Shown here: piece by piece, positions 1 to 6,816 of the stretch
Numbering within the stretch: position 1 is the stretch's first letter
Layout: each line of letters opens with the position of its first letter
Assembly (NCBI GenBank): GCA_039030175.1
Contig: JBCCER010000186.1
Span: 1 to 8,487, forward strand
Source of the DNA: JANQGH01 sp039030175
GTDB lineage: Bacteria; Pseudomonadota; Alphaproteobacteria; DSM-16000; Inquilinaceae
DNA: 8,487 nt
Direction of reading: 5' to 3'
Notes under the pieces: model-generated
Told to the model about the DNA's origin: nothing
The model's input: the letters and a program-made list of their open reading frames with translations, nothing else
The model's database searches: none
Position numbers and translations under genes: made by a program

Positions 1-16
1 GGGTCAGACGACGGCG

Positions 17-583
17 TTATTCAACCTCGACCATGATCAGAGCCCAGACGAGGCCTTCGTCAGTTTCGCCTGCGCTGTCGTTGATCACGCCGGGCTCGCC
101 GAAGATCCACACCGGTCCGCGATCGCCAAAACCCAGGACCGAGCCATTGGCCTCGATCGCCGCAATCAGGAGGCTGAGGTCGGTGTCTGAAGGCACGACG
201 AACTGATAACCGTCGACAGCCGTAAGCACGATATCGCCTGGGGTCGCTGACGCTCCGGCCGCGTCCAACACCGCTCGCAGCGTCGGCCCGGTAGCCGTGA
301 CCGGTCCGTCCGTGAAATTTTGATAATCTGCGGTGATCGTAGTTTGGCTTAGTGCAGCCAAATCTTCGCGGCAAAAAGTGTAGGCCTGCTCAAAATCGCC
401 GCCCAGGCGGTAGAGCAATACATCGTCGAAATCGTCAATCGGACCGCGATTGGAATTCGAGATTTCCCCGTAGACAGTCAGCAGCACGGGGCACGTATCG
501 TCGGCCACCGCCGAGCCGACGACACCAGACCCGGCCAGTGAAATTGACACCGCAAAACCGGCCAAGACGTGTTTCATAGCCAT
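17..583 (-). CDS. Exported small protein with molybdopterin-oxidoreductase (SUOX-like) fold
   Basis: A 188-residue protein, probably periplasmic. Residues 3-27 form a signal peptide: a basic start (MKH), a hydrophobic stretch, and an AVA|DD cleavage site after residue 27. The mature part follows the pattern of short stand-alone oxidoreductase molybdopterin-binding domains: an opening strand LLTVYGEI (34-41), a REDLAALSQTTI segment (72-83), then DGPVTATGPTLRAVLDAAG (92-110), VDGYQFVVP (123-131) and GDRGPVWIFGEP (153-164). Full-length relatives use this fold to hold molybdenum cofactor. The only cysteines here are Cys31 and Cys71, neither in an obvious ligand motif, so cofactor binding is doubtful and the redox role is unknown. 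I chose the ATG at 583 because GGAA lies 10 bases before it and the signal peptide begins there; an in-frame upstream ATG at 703 would add 40 non-signal residues, and ATG 577 is possible. It is transcribed away from the SDR gene. Confidence 0.82.
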   Translation of the reverse strand: MAMKHVLAGFAVSISLAGSGVVGSAVADDTCPVLLTVYGEISNSNRGPIDDFDDVLLYRLGGDFEQAYTFCREDLAALSQTTITADYQNFTDGPVTATGPTLRAVLDAAGASATPGDIVLTAVDGYQFVVPSDTDLSLLIAAIEANGSVLGFGDRGPVWIFGEPGVINDSAGETDEGLVWALIMVEVE

Positions 584-622
584 CGTTTGTGATTTCCGTG
601 ATCGAGTGGATGCGCGAACGCC

Positions 623-652
623 AGCATAGCAAGGCGGGCAATGATCGACCAA
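623..652 (-). promoter_or_regulatory. Candidate promoter of the exported SUOX-like gene
   Basis: Read on the minus strand, TTGGTC (652-647) and TATGCT (628-623) are separated by 18 bases. A TGC immediately precedes the -10 hexamer, giving an extended -10. Transcription would start near 616, leaving a leader of about 33 bases before the ATG at 583. This is a sequence match only. The rest of the 154-base divergent region (584-737) shows no clear operator. Confidence 0.35.
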
Positions 653-737
653 GTGAGTGGCGTGAAGTTTACCGCGTCGCCATCCACGCTGGTCGGCTAT
701 CATTCACAATGCGCTTCCTAAGGAACATGCCGGGTCA

Positions 738-1655
738 ATGACTGCGTTGGGAAAGGTCGTGGTGTTCGGCGGCACGGGCTTTCTCGGCCGCGCCATAACC
801 AGCAGATTGGTGGCCGGCGGCATCGAAACCTTTGTTGCCGCCCGCCAACCCGCCCAGGCATGGAACTCAGATCGGAACAACTCTGCCGGGTTGGTGCGGC
901 CGGTTGAGGCCGATATACGCGACGAGCAACAGATCAGGCAGGCGATCGAAAGCTGCGACGGTGTGGTCAACGCCGTCGGGCTTTATGTCGAGAAGAGATC
1001 GGAGACGTTCGAGGCAATCCACGTGAGCGGTGCCCAGCGGCTTGCCAGCCTGGTTGCAGAACTGGGCATTGGGCGTTTGGTTCATATCTCGGGTATCGGC
1101 GCCGATGAAGCGTCCCGCTCAGACTATGTCCGAGCGCGGGCCAAGGGCGATGTCGCGGTCAAGCAAGCATGCCCATGGGCGACGATTATGCGGCCGAGCG
1201 CTTTGTTCGGACCAAACGATGGTCTCTTGACCGGTCTTGCCGGCCTTGTCCGACGGCTGCCCATCGTCCCGCTTTTCGGTAGGGGGCAAACCCGGCTCCA
1301 GCCGGTCCATGTCGACGACGTAGCGGCCGGTGTCGCCGCAGCCCTCAACGCACCGGATGCTCCCGGGCGGATCTATGAGTTGGGTGGACACGGTACATAC
1401 AGGTACGCAGAGCTTCTGCAGCTTATCTCGGCCTGGGTTGCTAAGCGTCGAATGTACGTCCCGGTACCGTTTCCAGTTTGGGACTTCTTGGCGATGGCCG
1501 GTTCAGTCCTGCCGAACCCACCGCTAACGCCCGCCCAAATGGCACTGATGCGGGCCGACAACGTCGTCGGTCACAATGCGCCCTCTCTAGTGGATCTTGG
1601 TGTGGAGCCGAGTTCGCTAGAGACTTTTCTACAATCCCATCCTCCGCCCAATTGA
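738..1655 (+). CDS. NDUFA9-like atypical SDR (NAD(P)-binding epimerase-fold protein)
   Basis: A 305-residue soluble Rossmann-fold protein. The N-terminal dinucleotide-binding motif is GGTGFLG (11-17) after strand KVVVF. An acidic pair after a beta strand, EADIRD (57-62), is typical of the family. HISGIG (116-121) and SDYVRARAKGD (128-138) correspond to the SDR serine and tyrosine region; arginine 134 takes the usual YxxxK lysine position, as is common in this subgroup. RPSALFGPNDG (152-162) and TRLQPVHVDDVAAGV (185-199) are hallmark segments of the complex I NDUFA9-like family, which bind NAD(P)H structurally. Relatives are called complex I NDUFA9 subunit family or NAD-dependent epimerase, but no reaction has been shown for most. 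AAGGAA at 720-725, 12 bases upstream, is a somewhat distant ribosome site. The ABC gene follows after 83 bases. Family is confident; role as complex I accessory, quinone-related enzyme or sugar epimerase is open. Confidence 0.9.
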   Translation: MTALGKVVVFGGTGFLGRAITSRLVAGGIETFVAARQPAQAWNSDRNNSAGLVRPVEADIRDEQQIRQAIESCDGVVNAVGLYVEKRSETFEAIHVSGAQRLASLVAELGIGRLVHISGIGADEASRSDYVRARAKGDVAVKQACPWATIMRPSALFGPNDGLLTGLAGLVRRLPIVPLFGRGQTRLQPVHVDDVAAGVAAALNAPDAPGRIYELGGHGTYRYAELLQLISAWVAKRRMYVPVPFPVWDFLAMAGSVLPNPPLTPAQMALMRADNVVGHNAPSLVDLGVEPSSLETFLQSHPPPN

Positions 1656-1686
1656 GCGAACGACCAAACCGCCAATTGCCGGATTG

Positions 1687-1695
1687 TGGTATGAT
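1687..1695 (+). promoter_or_regulatory. Candidate extended -10 promoter for the ABC ATPase gene
   Basis: TGGTATGAT is an extended -10 element (TGn plus TATGAT, 5 of 6 to consensus) in the 83-base gap after the SDR gene. Transcription would begin near 1702, about 37 bases before the ATG at 1739. No matching -35 hexamer is seen at 16-18 bases, which extended -10 promoters tolerate. It would let the ATPase be expressed apart from the SDR. Confidence 0.35.
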
Positions 1696-1738
1696 GGAAG
1701 GAACCCGTTGGCCGGCAAAGTTGGAAAAGGAGCGCTCA

Positions 1739-2827
1739 ATGCCTGAACTCATCCTAGACCGTGTAACCAAGCGGTACGGAGACATTGAAGCGGTACGCGC
1801 TGTCAGCTTCGGCATCGCCGACGGCGAGTTTTGCGCCATCGTTGGACCTTCCGGCTGTGGCAAATCGACGGCTCTTCGCTTGATCGCCGGGCTCGAGAGC
1901 GTGACCGAAGGAACAATTGCCATAGGCGGCCACGTGGTCAACGACATCGACCCCGGTGACCGTGGCATTGCGATGGTCTTTCAGGATTACGCGCTCTATA
2001 GCCACATGACGGTCGAGGAGAATCTGTCCTTCGGTTTGAGAGTGGCCAGTAAGCCGCGCCAAGAGGTGCGCGAGCGCGTCGAACGTGCGGCGAATGCGTT
2101 GGAGTTGAGCGAGCTTCTGGACCGCAAACCGACGCTTCTGTCGGGCGGAGAGCGCCAAGGCGTCGCGGTTGGCCGGTCTCTGGTCCGCAACCGAAAAATC
2201 TTTCTGTTCGACGAACCGCTGTCCAATCTCGACGCCGATCTTCATGCTAAGGCTCGGCTGGAAATCGCCCGACTTCATCGCGAACGCGGTTTCACCGCCG
2301 TCTATGTGACCAGCGACCAACGCGAGGCGATGGCATTGGCCGACCGAATTGTCGTCATGCGGGCAGGCCGTGTCGAGCAAATCGGAACGCCGTTGGAACT
2401 TTATGAAAACCCGGACAATCGTTTCGTTGCCGGTTTCTTCGGCTCTCCCGCTATGAACTTTTTGCCGGTCGTGACTGGTGAGCCGAGACGAGATGCGGTA
2501 ACCGTCAAACTTAAAGGACGAAAGGACTGGGAGATGACTGTTCCCACGCAGCACCCAGAACTTGCACCAGGAACTTCGCTAACGCTGGGCATTCGGCCAG
2601 AGCATATGGTCGCGGCGGCTGACGCCTCTCTTGGAGTGGAGTTTGAAGCGCATGCAACGGAGCAGCTCGGGGGCTCGTCCTACATCCATGGCACTTCGCG
2701 ACACGGCGAACAGATCGCGGTCAAGCAAAAGGGCTACAGTGCCGCAAAGGCTGGCGACAAGCTGAACTTCACCTTTGCGCCTGACAAGGTAAGGCTATTC
2801 AATGAAGCCGGCGATCGGCTGCGTTAG
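1739..2827 (+). CDS. MalK/UgpC-type ABC transporter ATPase, switch His replaced by Ser
   Basis: A 362-residue protein, normal length for the CUT1/MalK-UgpC ATPases that power carbohydrate or glycerol-3-phosphate importers. ATPase domain: A-loop Tyr13, Walker A GPSGCGKST (36-44), Q-loop Gln82 in MVFQDYALYSHMTVEEN, signature LSGGERQGVAVGR (134-146), Walker B IFLFDE (154-159), D-loop SNLD (162-165). The C-terminal part (about 235-362) is the TOBE/regulatory domain, with GIRPEHM (284-290) as its usual marker. Two departures stand out: the H-loop reads VYVTSDQREAM, with Ser192 where relatives have the switch histidine, and Gly141 replaces the conserved arginine after LSGGxxQ-type signatures. The start is fixed by AAGGAG at 1727-1732, 6 bases before the ATG; an in-frame upstream ATG at 1478 lies inside the SDR gene. 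No permease or binding protein is nearby, so it is an orphan. It may serve transporters encoded elsewhere, be non-transport, or be inactive. Confidence 0.92.
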   Translation: MPELILDRVTKRYGDIEAVRAVSFGIADGEFCAIVGPSGCGKSTALRLIAGLESVTEGTIAIGGHVVNDIDPGDRGIAMVFQDYALYSHMTVEENLSFGLRVASKPRQEVRERVERAANALELSELLDRKPTLLSGGERQGVAVGRSLVRNRKIFLFDEPLSNLDADLHAKARLEIARLHRERGFTAVYVTSDQREAMALADRIVVMRAGRVEQIGTPLELYENPDNRFVAGFFGSPAMNFLPVVTGEPRRDAVTVKLKGRKDWEMTVPTQHPELAPGTSLTLGIRPEHMVAAADASLGVEFEAHATEQLGGSSYIHGTSRHGEQIAVKQKGYSAAKAGDKLNFTFAPDKVRLFNEAGDRLR

Positions 2828-2835
2828 CAAGCTTG

Positions 2836-2864
2836 AGGCGCCTAGGCTGAGGCCAGTTTTTTTT
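2836..2864 (+). terminator. Weak Rho-independent terminator candidate after the ABC ATPase gene
   Basis: Nine bases after the ATPase stop codon a GC-rich stretch rich in AGGC/GCCT repeats can form a short hairpin (GCCT 2840-2843 with AGGC 2850-2853, loop of 6). It is followed after 3 bases by eight uninterrupted T (2857-2864). The T tract is strong but the stem is short, so efficiency is uncertain. A stronger stem (2877-2893) lies beyond the T tract and cannot be its stem. Confidence 0.35.
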
Positions 2865-2876
2865 CACCCTCCGATG

Positions 2877-2893
2877 CCGGCCACCAAGGCCGG
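2877..2893. repeat. Perfect 6-bp inverted repeat between ABC and monooxygenase genes
   Basis: CCGGCC (2877-2882) and GGCCGG (2888-2893) are separated by the 5-base loop ACCAA; G-T wobbles could lengthen the stem by two pairs. No T run follows on either strand. Its right edge touches the candidate -35 of the monooxygenase promoter, so an operator or RNA 3'-end structure is possible but unproven. Confidence 0.5.
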
Positions 2894-2922
2894 TGACTTC
2901 CCGCCGACACGTCGGGCATAAT
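2893..2922 (+). promoter_or_regulatory. Candidate promoter for the FAD monooxygenase gene
   Basis: GTGACT (2893-2898; 4 of 6) and CATAAT (2917-2922; 5 of 6 to TATAAT) are 18 bases apart. The predicted start near 2929 leaves about 33 bases of leader before the GTG at 2962. With the T tract at 2857-2864 it suggests a separate transcription unit for the monooxygenase. Sequence match only. Confidence 0.35.
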
Positions 2923-2961
2923 CTTTCGACCTGATAACAGCAATCGACTGGTCTTTTTGCC

Positions 2962-4545
2962 GTGGCTGATATTCCCGTCCTCATCGTCGGTGCCGGACCG
3001 ACCGGCCTCTTGCTGGCGGTCGAATTGGCCCGCCGAAACGCGCCGTTCCATCTAATCGACCGTCGGACCGAGCCGCTCGGTTGGGATCGGGCGGCGGTGG
3101 TGAAGTCGCGTTCGCTCGAGATCTTCAATAGTTTGGGCCTAGCGGATGAGTTTGTTCGGCGCGGGCACCCCTTCCCACGGGTAAAACTGTTTCGCGGCAC
3201 CAAGCAAGAAGCCTCCCTCCATCTCGATCGCATCGATGGCGATTACCGCTTCAACCTCGGCCTGTCGGAGGAGGAAACCGAGAATATTCTGACCGGCAAG
3301 CTGGCTGAGCTAGGCCATCGGATCGAACGCGGTGTCGAGTTTGAGGGCCTCGAGCAGAAACCCGATAAAGCGCAAGCCCGCCTTAAAGGGCCCGATGGCC
3401 AGGAGCGAACCATTGACGCGAGCTGGATTGTTGGCACCGATGGCGTTCATAGCAGCGTACGCTCGGCAATTGACGATGCCTTCGTCGGTAAGGACTACGA
3501 GCCGCTTTGGGCGGTGGTCGACGGGCGTTTGGAAGGTTGGCGTCATGGCAACGACATGGCCGTGGGCCAGTTGGTCGCGCCGGTCGCGATGGCCATTCCA
3601 ATCCGTAAAGATCGATGGCGTATCTATTTCGTGCCGGAAACGACAGACGATGAGGCCGTGCCACGTGTAGTTCGACGTTTGGAGACGCTATCGCCCGGCG
3701 TGACGTTGGAAGAAGCCGATGAGCCACAATACTTCCACGCACATTCGAGAGTTGCCGAACGTTTTCGGGTCGGCCGAGTCTTGTTGGCGGGTGACGCAGC
3801 CCATGTGTGCAGCCCTCTTGAAGGCCATGGCATGAATATGGGGCTGCATGACGCGCACAATCTTGGCTGGAAACTGGCGCTTGTCGTCAATGGTCAGGCG
3901 CCTGAAAGCCTGATTGATTCTTATGAATCAGAACGCCGGCCGGTGGATGCGGCGATTGCCGAATCCGGTGACGAGGCCGAGGCGCGCCTCTTGCCCGGCG
4001 GTGAGGCCGCCCTCCAAGAAGCGATCGATTTTCTAAACACGGACGACGGTGCAGTGGCCGCGGCAGCCGGTGAGGCAGAGCTCGCACTTGGATATGAGCA
4101 AAGCCCCATCATAGATGTCTCGTCGGATGTCGACGAACCCGATTGTACCAAGGTCGGGTTTCGGGCGAAAAATGCCAAGCCGGTTCACAATGGCGGTTCG
4201 GCCATCGGGTTGCACGATTTGCTGCATGACACCGGGCACACGGTGTTCTTGTTGATGGGTGACGCCGACCCGTCGGAAGCCGCTGAACTATTCGACCGGG
4301 TGAAGCAGGCAATCAATCCCTACGCACCGCACATACGAGCCTTCGCGGTCACAAAAAACCAGGCCGCGACGCCCACGGATTCGCCGGACTGGCTGCATGA
4401 TCCAGACGGTGCGCTGCATCGATGCCTGGCGGGCGGCCAGCCGAGTCTGTGCGCTGTCCGACCTGACCATCATCTTGGATACAGATCGTCACCGACATCG
4501 ATCGGTGGTCTTCAAGCCTACTTTGCGCGGATCTATTCGCTCTGA
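2962..4545 (+). CDS. Class A FAD-dependent monooxygenase (PheA/TfdB type)
   Basis: A 527-residue single-component flavoprotein hydroxylase that should use FAD, NAD(P)H and O2 to hydroxylate an aromatic or polyketide-like ring. Visible motifs: dinucleotide fold VLIVGAGPTGLLLAVELARR (6-25); the DG motif GTDGVHSSVR (158-167), linked to NAD(P)H and FAD contacts; the GD motif LLAGDAAHVCSPLEGHGMN (274-292), which contacts the FAD ribityl chain, continuing into LHDAHNLGWKLA. The C-terminal part (about 395-527) fits the thioredoxin-like domain of phenol hydroxylases, ending with the typical VRPDHHLGYRS segment. Length fits the family. The start is GTG 2962, the only usual start after the in-frame TAA at 2935, and it has no clear Shine-Dalgarno sequence. 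It is separated from the ATPase by 134 bases and converges on the hydrolase with a 19-base gap. No ring-cleavage, reductase or regulator gene is beside it, so the substrate cannot be inferred. Confidence 0.92.
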   Translation: MADIPVLIVGAGPTGLLLAVELARRNAPFHLIDRRTEPLGWDRAAVVKSRSLEIFNSLGLADEFVRRGHPFPRVKLFRGTKQEASLHLDRIDGDYRFNLGLSEEETENILTGKLAELGHRIERGVEFEGLEQKPDKAQARLKGPDGQERTIDASWIVGTDGVHSSVRSAIDDAFVGKDYEPLWAVVDGRLEGWRHGNDMAVGQLVAPVAMAIPIRKDRWRIYFVPETTDDEAVPRVVRRLETLSPGVTLEEADEPQYFHAHSRVAERFRVGRVLLAGDAAHVCSPLEGHGMNMGLHDAHNLGWKLALVVNGQAPESLIDSYESERRPVDAAIAESGDEAEARLLPGGEAALQEAIDFLNTDDGAVAAAAGEAELALGYEQSPIIDVSSDVDEPDCTKVGFRAKNAKPVHNGGSAIGLHDLLHDTGHTVFLLMGDADPSEAAELFDRVKQAINPYAPHIRAFAVTKNQAATPTDSPDWLHDPDGALHRCLAGGQPSLCAVRPDHHLGYRSSPTSIGGLQAYFARIYSL

Positions 4546-4564
4546 CAGGCCGAGGCATCGGACG

Positions 4565-5530
4565 TCAATTGTGTTCGGCGATAAAGTCGACAATCGCCTC
4601 TACGATCCCGGGCGCTAGCGGAAGGGTTGGGTCCGAGTAAGCGGCGAGATTGCCTGCCTGGTCGTCGGCGGTCACGGACTTAAGCACATGGTTTATGTTC
4701 GGTAGGATCGTCAAGGTCACCCCTTCTCTGCCGCCAGCCAGCCGTTCTGCGTCGGCAACCGGGATTTGAATGTCTGCGTCCCCCTGAAGGACCAACACGG
4801 GACCGTCATAGCCGGCGATCAGGTCTGCTGGGTCGAAAGACATCACATTGATCAAGAAACCTTGGACAGCGGGGTCGAAAAGCTGTTGCAGGGCTGGATG
4901 CATGCCTGATGGATCAACAGACTCGCCGCGCTCGAGCAGGTCGATCGCGCTCAACGCGTCGTCAATGAGGGGTGCGTTTGCTGGATTGGCTTGAAGCTGT
5001 GCCCGAATGGTGTCGCCCATCGACCGGCCTGGCGCTGCCAGTAGGATCATGCCACAGATGTCTGGCCCGTCTTGGCCCGCCACCAGAGCGACCAAGCCGC
5101 CCTCGCTGTGACCGAGAATCCAAACGCAGTCTACACCGGTTTGGTCGATGATCTGCCTGACCCAAGCGTTCGTGTCCTCCCCATAGTCTTCAATTGTGAT
5201 CGCGTTCGGGTCCAGGCCCGCGATAGCGCTGCCGAACATGCCGCGCTTGTCGATACGCACGGTGGTGATGCCGGCCTCACTGAGACCTTCGGCAAGCAAA
5301 CGGTAGCTCGAGGCCTCGACGCCCAGCGGGTTGTTGCCATCCCGGTCCGTAGGACCCGACCCCGGAACGATCAAGATCGCCGGCCTGGCCTCGTTTTCGG
5401 CATAACCGGCAAGTGTTCCACGCAATGTTCCAGCCGGCCCATCCACCTCGATTTCGAGAGCCTGCTCCTGCGCAAGCGCGGGCGCACACACGAGCGCGCA
5501 TGCAACTGCAAGAAACTTGAGGTTTTTCAT
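4565..5530 (-). CDS. Secreted alpha/beta hydrolase (EstD-like serine esterase)
   Basis: A 321-residue serine hydrolase carrying a Sec signal peptide: MKNLK, a hydrophobic core, and cleavage at ALA|QEQ after residue 20. It should act in the periplasm. The segment PGSGPTDRDGN (56-66), forming the oxyanion side of the active site, resembles that of EstD-type carboxylesterases. The nucleophile elbow is GHSEG (140-144) with Ser142. The acid is probably Asp253 in LQGDADIQIP, and the histidine is His281 in NINHVLK. All three triad members are therefore present. Natural substrates are unknown; carboxyl esters are likely, while peptidase S33-like activity is less likely. GAGGAG (5545-5540), 9 bases before the ATG, fixes the start. 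It lies 66 bases downstream of the DUF1697 gene on the same strand and could be co-transcribed with it. That gap contains the 10-base palindrome GTACGCGTAC (5580-5589), of unknown meaning. Confidence 0.92.
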   Translation of the reverse strand: MKNLKFLAVACALVCAPALAQEQALEIEVDGPAGTLRGTLAGYAENEARPAILIVPGSGPTDRDGNNPLGVEASSYRLLAEGLSEAGITTVRIDKRGMFGSAIAGLDPNAITIEDYGEDTNAWVRQIIDQTGVDCVWILGHSEGGLVALVAGQDGPDICGMILLAAPGRSMGDTIRAQLQANPANAPLIDDALSAIDLLERGESVDPSGMHPALQQLFDPAVQGFLINVMSFDPADLIAGYDGPVLVLQGDADIQIPVADAERLAGGREGVTLTILPNINHVLKSVTADDQAGNLAAYSDPTLPLAPGIVEAIVDFIAEHN

Positions 5531-5596
5531 ATCAATAGGCTCCTCGCGTTCAATCGGGCATGTATGTGGGCGGTACGCTGTACGCGTACGGCCAGG

Positions 5597-6166
5597 TCAC
5601 CCCTGCGGGCTGCTTAGTCCGGCGGATTCACACTGCCTCGCAAGCTCGAGTGTCTTCAAGACGGTTCGCCAGTTCCGCGCTGTTGCGTCGACCCCCAAAT
5701 ACCTCTCGACCTGTGCGGCGAGCTTGGACCGACCAATTCCGTCGGGGGCGTGAAGGTAGAAGACTTTGTCGATGATCCGAAATCGTTCGCTCGGGGTTCT
5801 GGCGGTATCCAGGGCATCGAGATCGGGCTGGGCGGCGGGCTCGGTCAGGAAGAAGAGATGAAGCGTCTTCGGTACATCCTCCGCCTCCGAAAATGGGTTC
5901 GACGCCACCGCGCGCTCTAGCTGTTCCAACGAGATCAACAGAAGCTTTGGACGAAACCCGTGCCGCGCTTCGATCTCCGATGCAATCGACTCGGCGAGGG
6001 TTTCGGGATCGGCTTCCACGCAGTGAAACACGACATTGCCGCTCTGGATGTAGGTCGCGATGTTCGTAAGGCCGAGATCGGACAGGAGCGCGGTGAGAGA
6101 TGCCATCGGCACAATGTTGTTACCGCCGACATTGATGCCCCGAAAAAAGGCGATCCACGTAATCAT
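5597..6166 (-). CDS. DUF1697 domain-containing protein
   Basis: A 189-residue protein clearly of the DUF1697 family, whose biochemical function is not established. The family's signatures run in order: IAFFRGINVGGNN (5-17) at the N terminus, LGLTNIATYIQSGNVVF (31-47), SNPF (89-92), an FFLTEP strand (105-110), then FYLHAPDGIGRSKLA (136-150) and ATARNWRTVLK (161-171), matching the usual SKL and TxRNWxTV blocks. No signal peptide, so cytoplasmic. I place the start at ATG 6166 because the family begins just there (M-x-x-x-IAF-RGINVGG). An ATG at 6277 in the same frame would add 37 unrelated residues. The 6166 start has no Shine-Dalgarno sequence; instead CCCTCC directly precedes it. Length is normal. 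It is divergent from the cupin gene and may lead the hydrolase gene in an operon. Confidence 0.92.
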   Translation of the reverse strand: MITWIAFFRGINVGGNNIVPMASLTALLSDLGLTNIATYIQSGNVVFHCVEADPETLAESIASEIEARHGFRPKLLLISLEQLERAVASNPFSEAEDVPKTLHLFFLTEPAAQPDLDALDTARTPSERFRIIDKVFYLHAPDGIGRSKLAAQVERYLGVDATARNWRTVLKTLELARQCESAGLSSPQG

Positions 6167-6249
6167 CAGGAGGGTAAACCCAGATTTTGCATTGGCTGGT
6201 CGACTGCCGTTTCGCGTCTGATGAAGGCTGTTCGTTGCGAGTCCGTGAT

Positions 6250-6277
6250 AAAATAAGAGACCCTCACCCGCTGGCAA
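6250..6277 (-). promoter_or_regulatory. Candidate promoter of the DUF1697 gene
   Basis: On the minus strand TTGCCA (6277-6272; 5 of 6) and TATTTT (6255-6250; 4 of 6) are 16 bases apart in the divergent gap with the cupin gene. Transcription would start near 6243 and give a 77-base leader. The AT-rich patch also reads TAAAAT on the plus strand, a possible -10 for the cupin gene, but no plus-strand -35 was found at proper spacing. Confidence 0.33.
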
Positions 6278-6288
6278 GGAACTAACCT

Positions 6289-6816
6289 ATGAAGCCACTG
6301 ATCAATCTAGCCGATGCCCCAAGCGGTGGCGGTTATCACGGCGACCAGTTCGAGTACCGCATGGCAGAGCTTGCCCGGCCCTTGGCGGCGAAGAAAATCG
6401 GCGCGAATGTCACCCGCGTGCCGCCAGGCAAGGCCGCCTTCCCGCATCACCACCACCGCGCAAACGAGGAGCACTTCTTCGTTTTGGGCGGCACCGGCAT
6501 TTTGCGGTTGGGGTCGGAGACGTACAGCGTTCGGCCGCATGATTACATCGTGATCCCGCCGGGTGGGCCAGAACTGGCCCACCAGCTGATCAACACCGGA
6601 ACCGAGGATCTCTCCTACCTAGCGATTTCGACGATGGAGTTGCCTGAGGTGGTCGGATATCCGGATTCCGGAAAAACTGGGGTGCGAACGACCTATTCGG
6701 ACGATCCTGGGGCGCGGTTTTTGGTCCAAGACGACGCCAAGGATCGTGTTACCTATTGGGAAGGCGAAACAGGCGAGGCGGTAGATGCCGCTGTTGCAGC
6801 GGACCGTCGTCCCTAG
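6289..6816 (+). CDS. Single-domain cupin protein
   Basis: A 175-residue protein with one conserved beta-barrel cupin domain and no signal peptide. Cupin motif 1 is visible as PGKAAFPHHHHRANEEHFFV (46-65): His54, His56 and Glu61 fit the HxH(X)4E metal ligands, followed by the family's G. Motif 2 is IPPGGPELAHQLINTG (89-104), giving the fourth ligand His98 and the conserved Asn102. The tail (YPDSGKTG, 124-131, then VTYWEGE, 154-160) is shared with many small proteobacterial cupins. The ligands suggest a bound divalent metal; enzyme activity (isomerase, dioxygenase, hydrolase) cannot be told from the sequence. AAGGA at 6276-6280, 8 bases before the ATG, supports the start. The stop codon overlaps that of the convergent MmcQ-family gene by two bases. 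Confidence 0.92.
   Translation: MKPLINLADAPSGGGYHGDQFEYRMAELARPLAAKKIGANVTRVPPGKAAFPHHHHRANEEHFFVLGGTGILRLGSETYSVRPHDYIVIPPGGPELAHQLINTGTEDLSYLAISTMELPEVVGYPDSGKTGVRTTYSDDPGARFLVQDDAKDRVTYWEGETGEAVDAAVAADRRP

Noticed and set aside
727..741. Four-codon ATG frame (MPGQ) ending in an ATGA overlap with the SDR start
   Set aside because: Its ATG is only 2 bases from the AAGGAA ribosome site, too near to be used; it looks like chance.
1754..2554. Long minus-strand open frame (266 codons) antisense to the ABC ATPase gene
   Set aside because: It lies wholly opposite a clear ABC ATPase, has no recognisable domain, and GC-rich codon bias readily gives such antisense frames.
4546..4564. Gap between convergent monooxygenase and hydrolase genes checked for a bidirectional terminator
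   Set aside because: The 19 bases hold no stem with a T or A tract.
5072..5617. Plus-strand open frame of 181 codons opposite the hydrolase
   Set aside because: It is antisense to a protein with an intact signal peptide and catalytic triad and shows no domain of its own.
6023..6030. GTGAAACA half of a parS site inside the DUF1697 gene
   Set aside because: Only one half matches; the other arm is absent, so ParB loading is not expected.
6187..6285. TTG-started 32-codon plus-strand frame after AGGAGG, ending 3 bases before the cupin gene
   Set aside because: The spacing of 13 bases or more and a rare start codon make it weak, the peptide has no known pattern, and AGGAGG is the complement of the DUF1697 start region.
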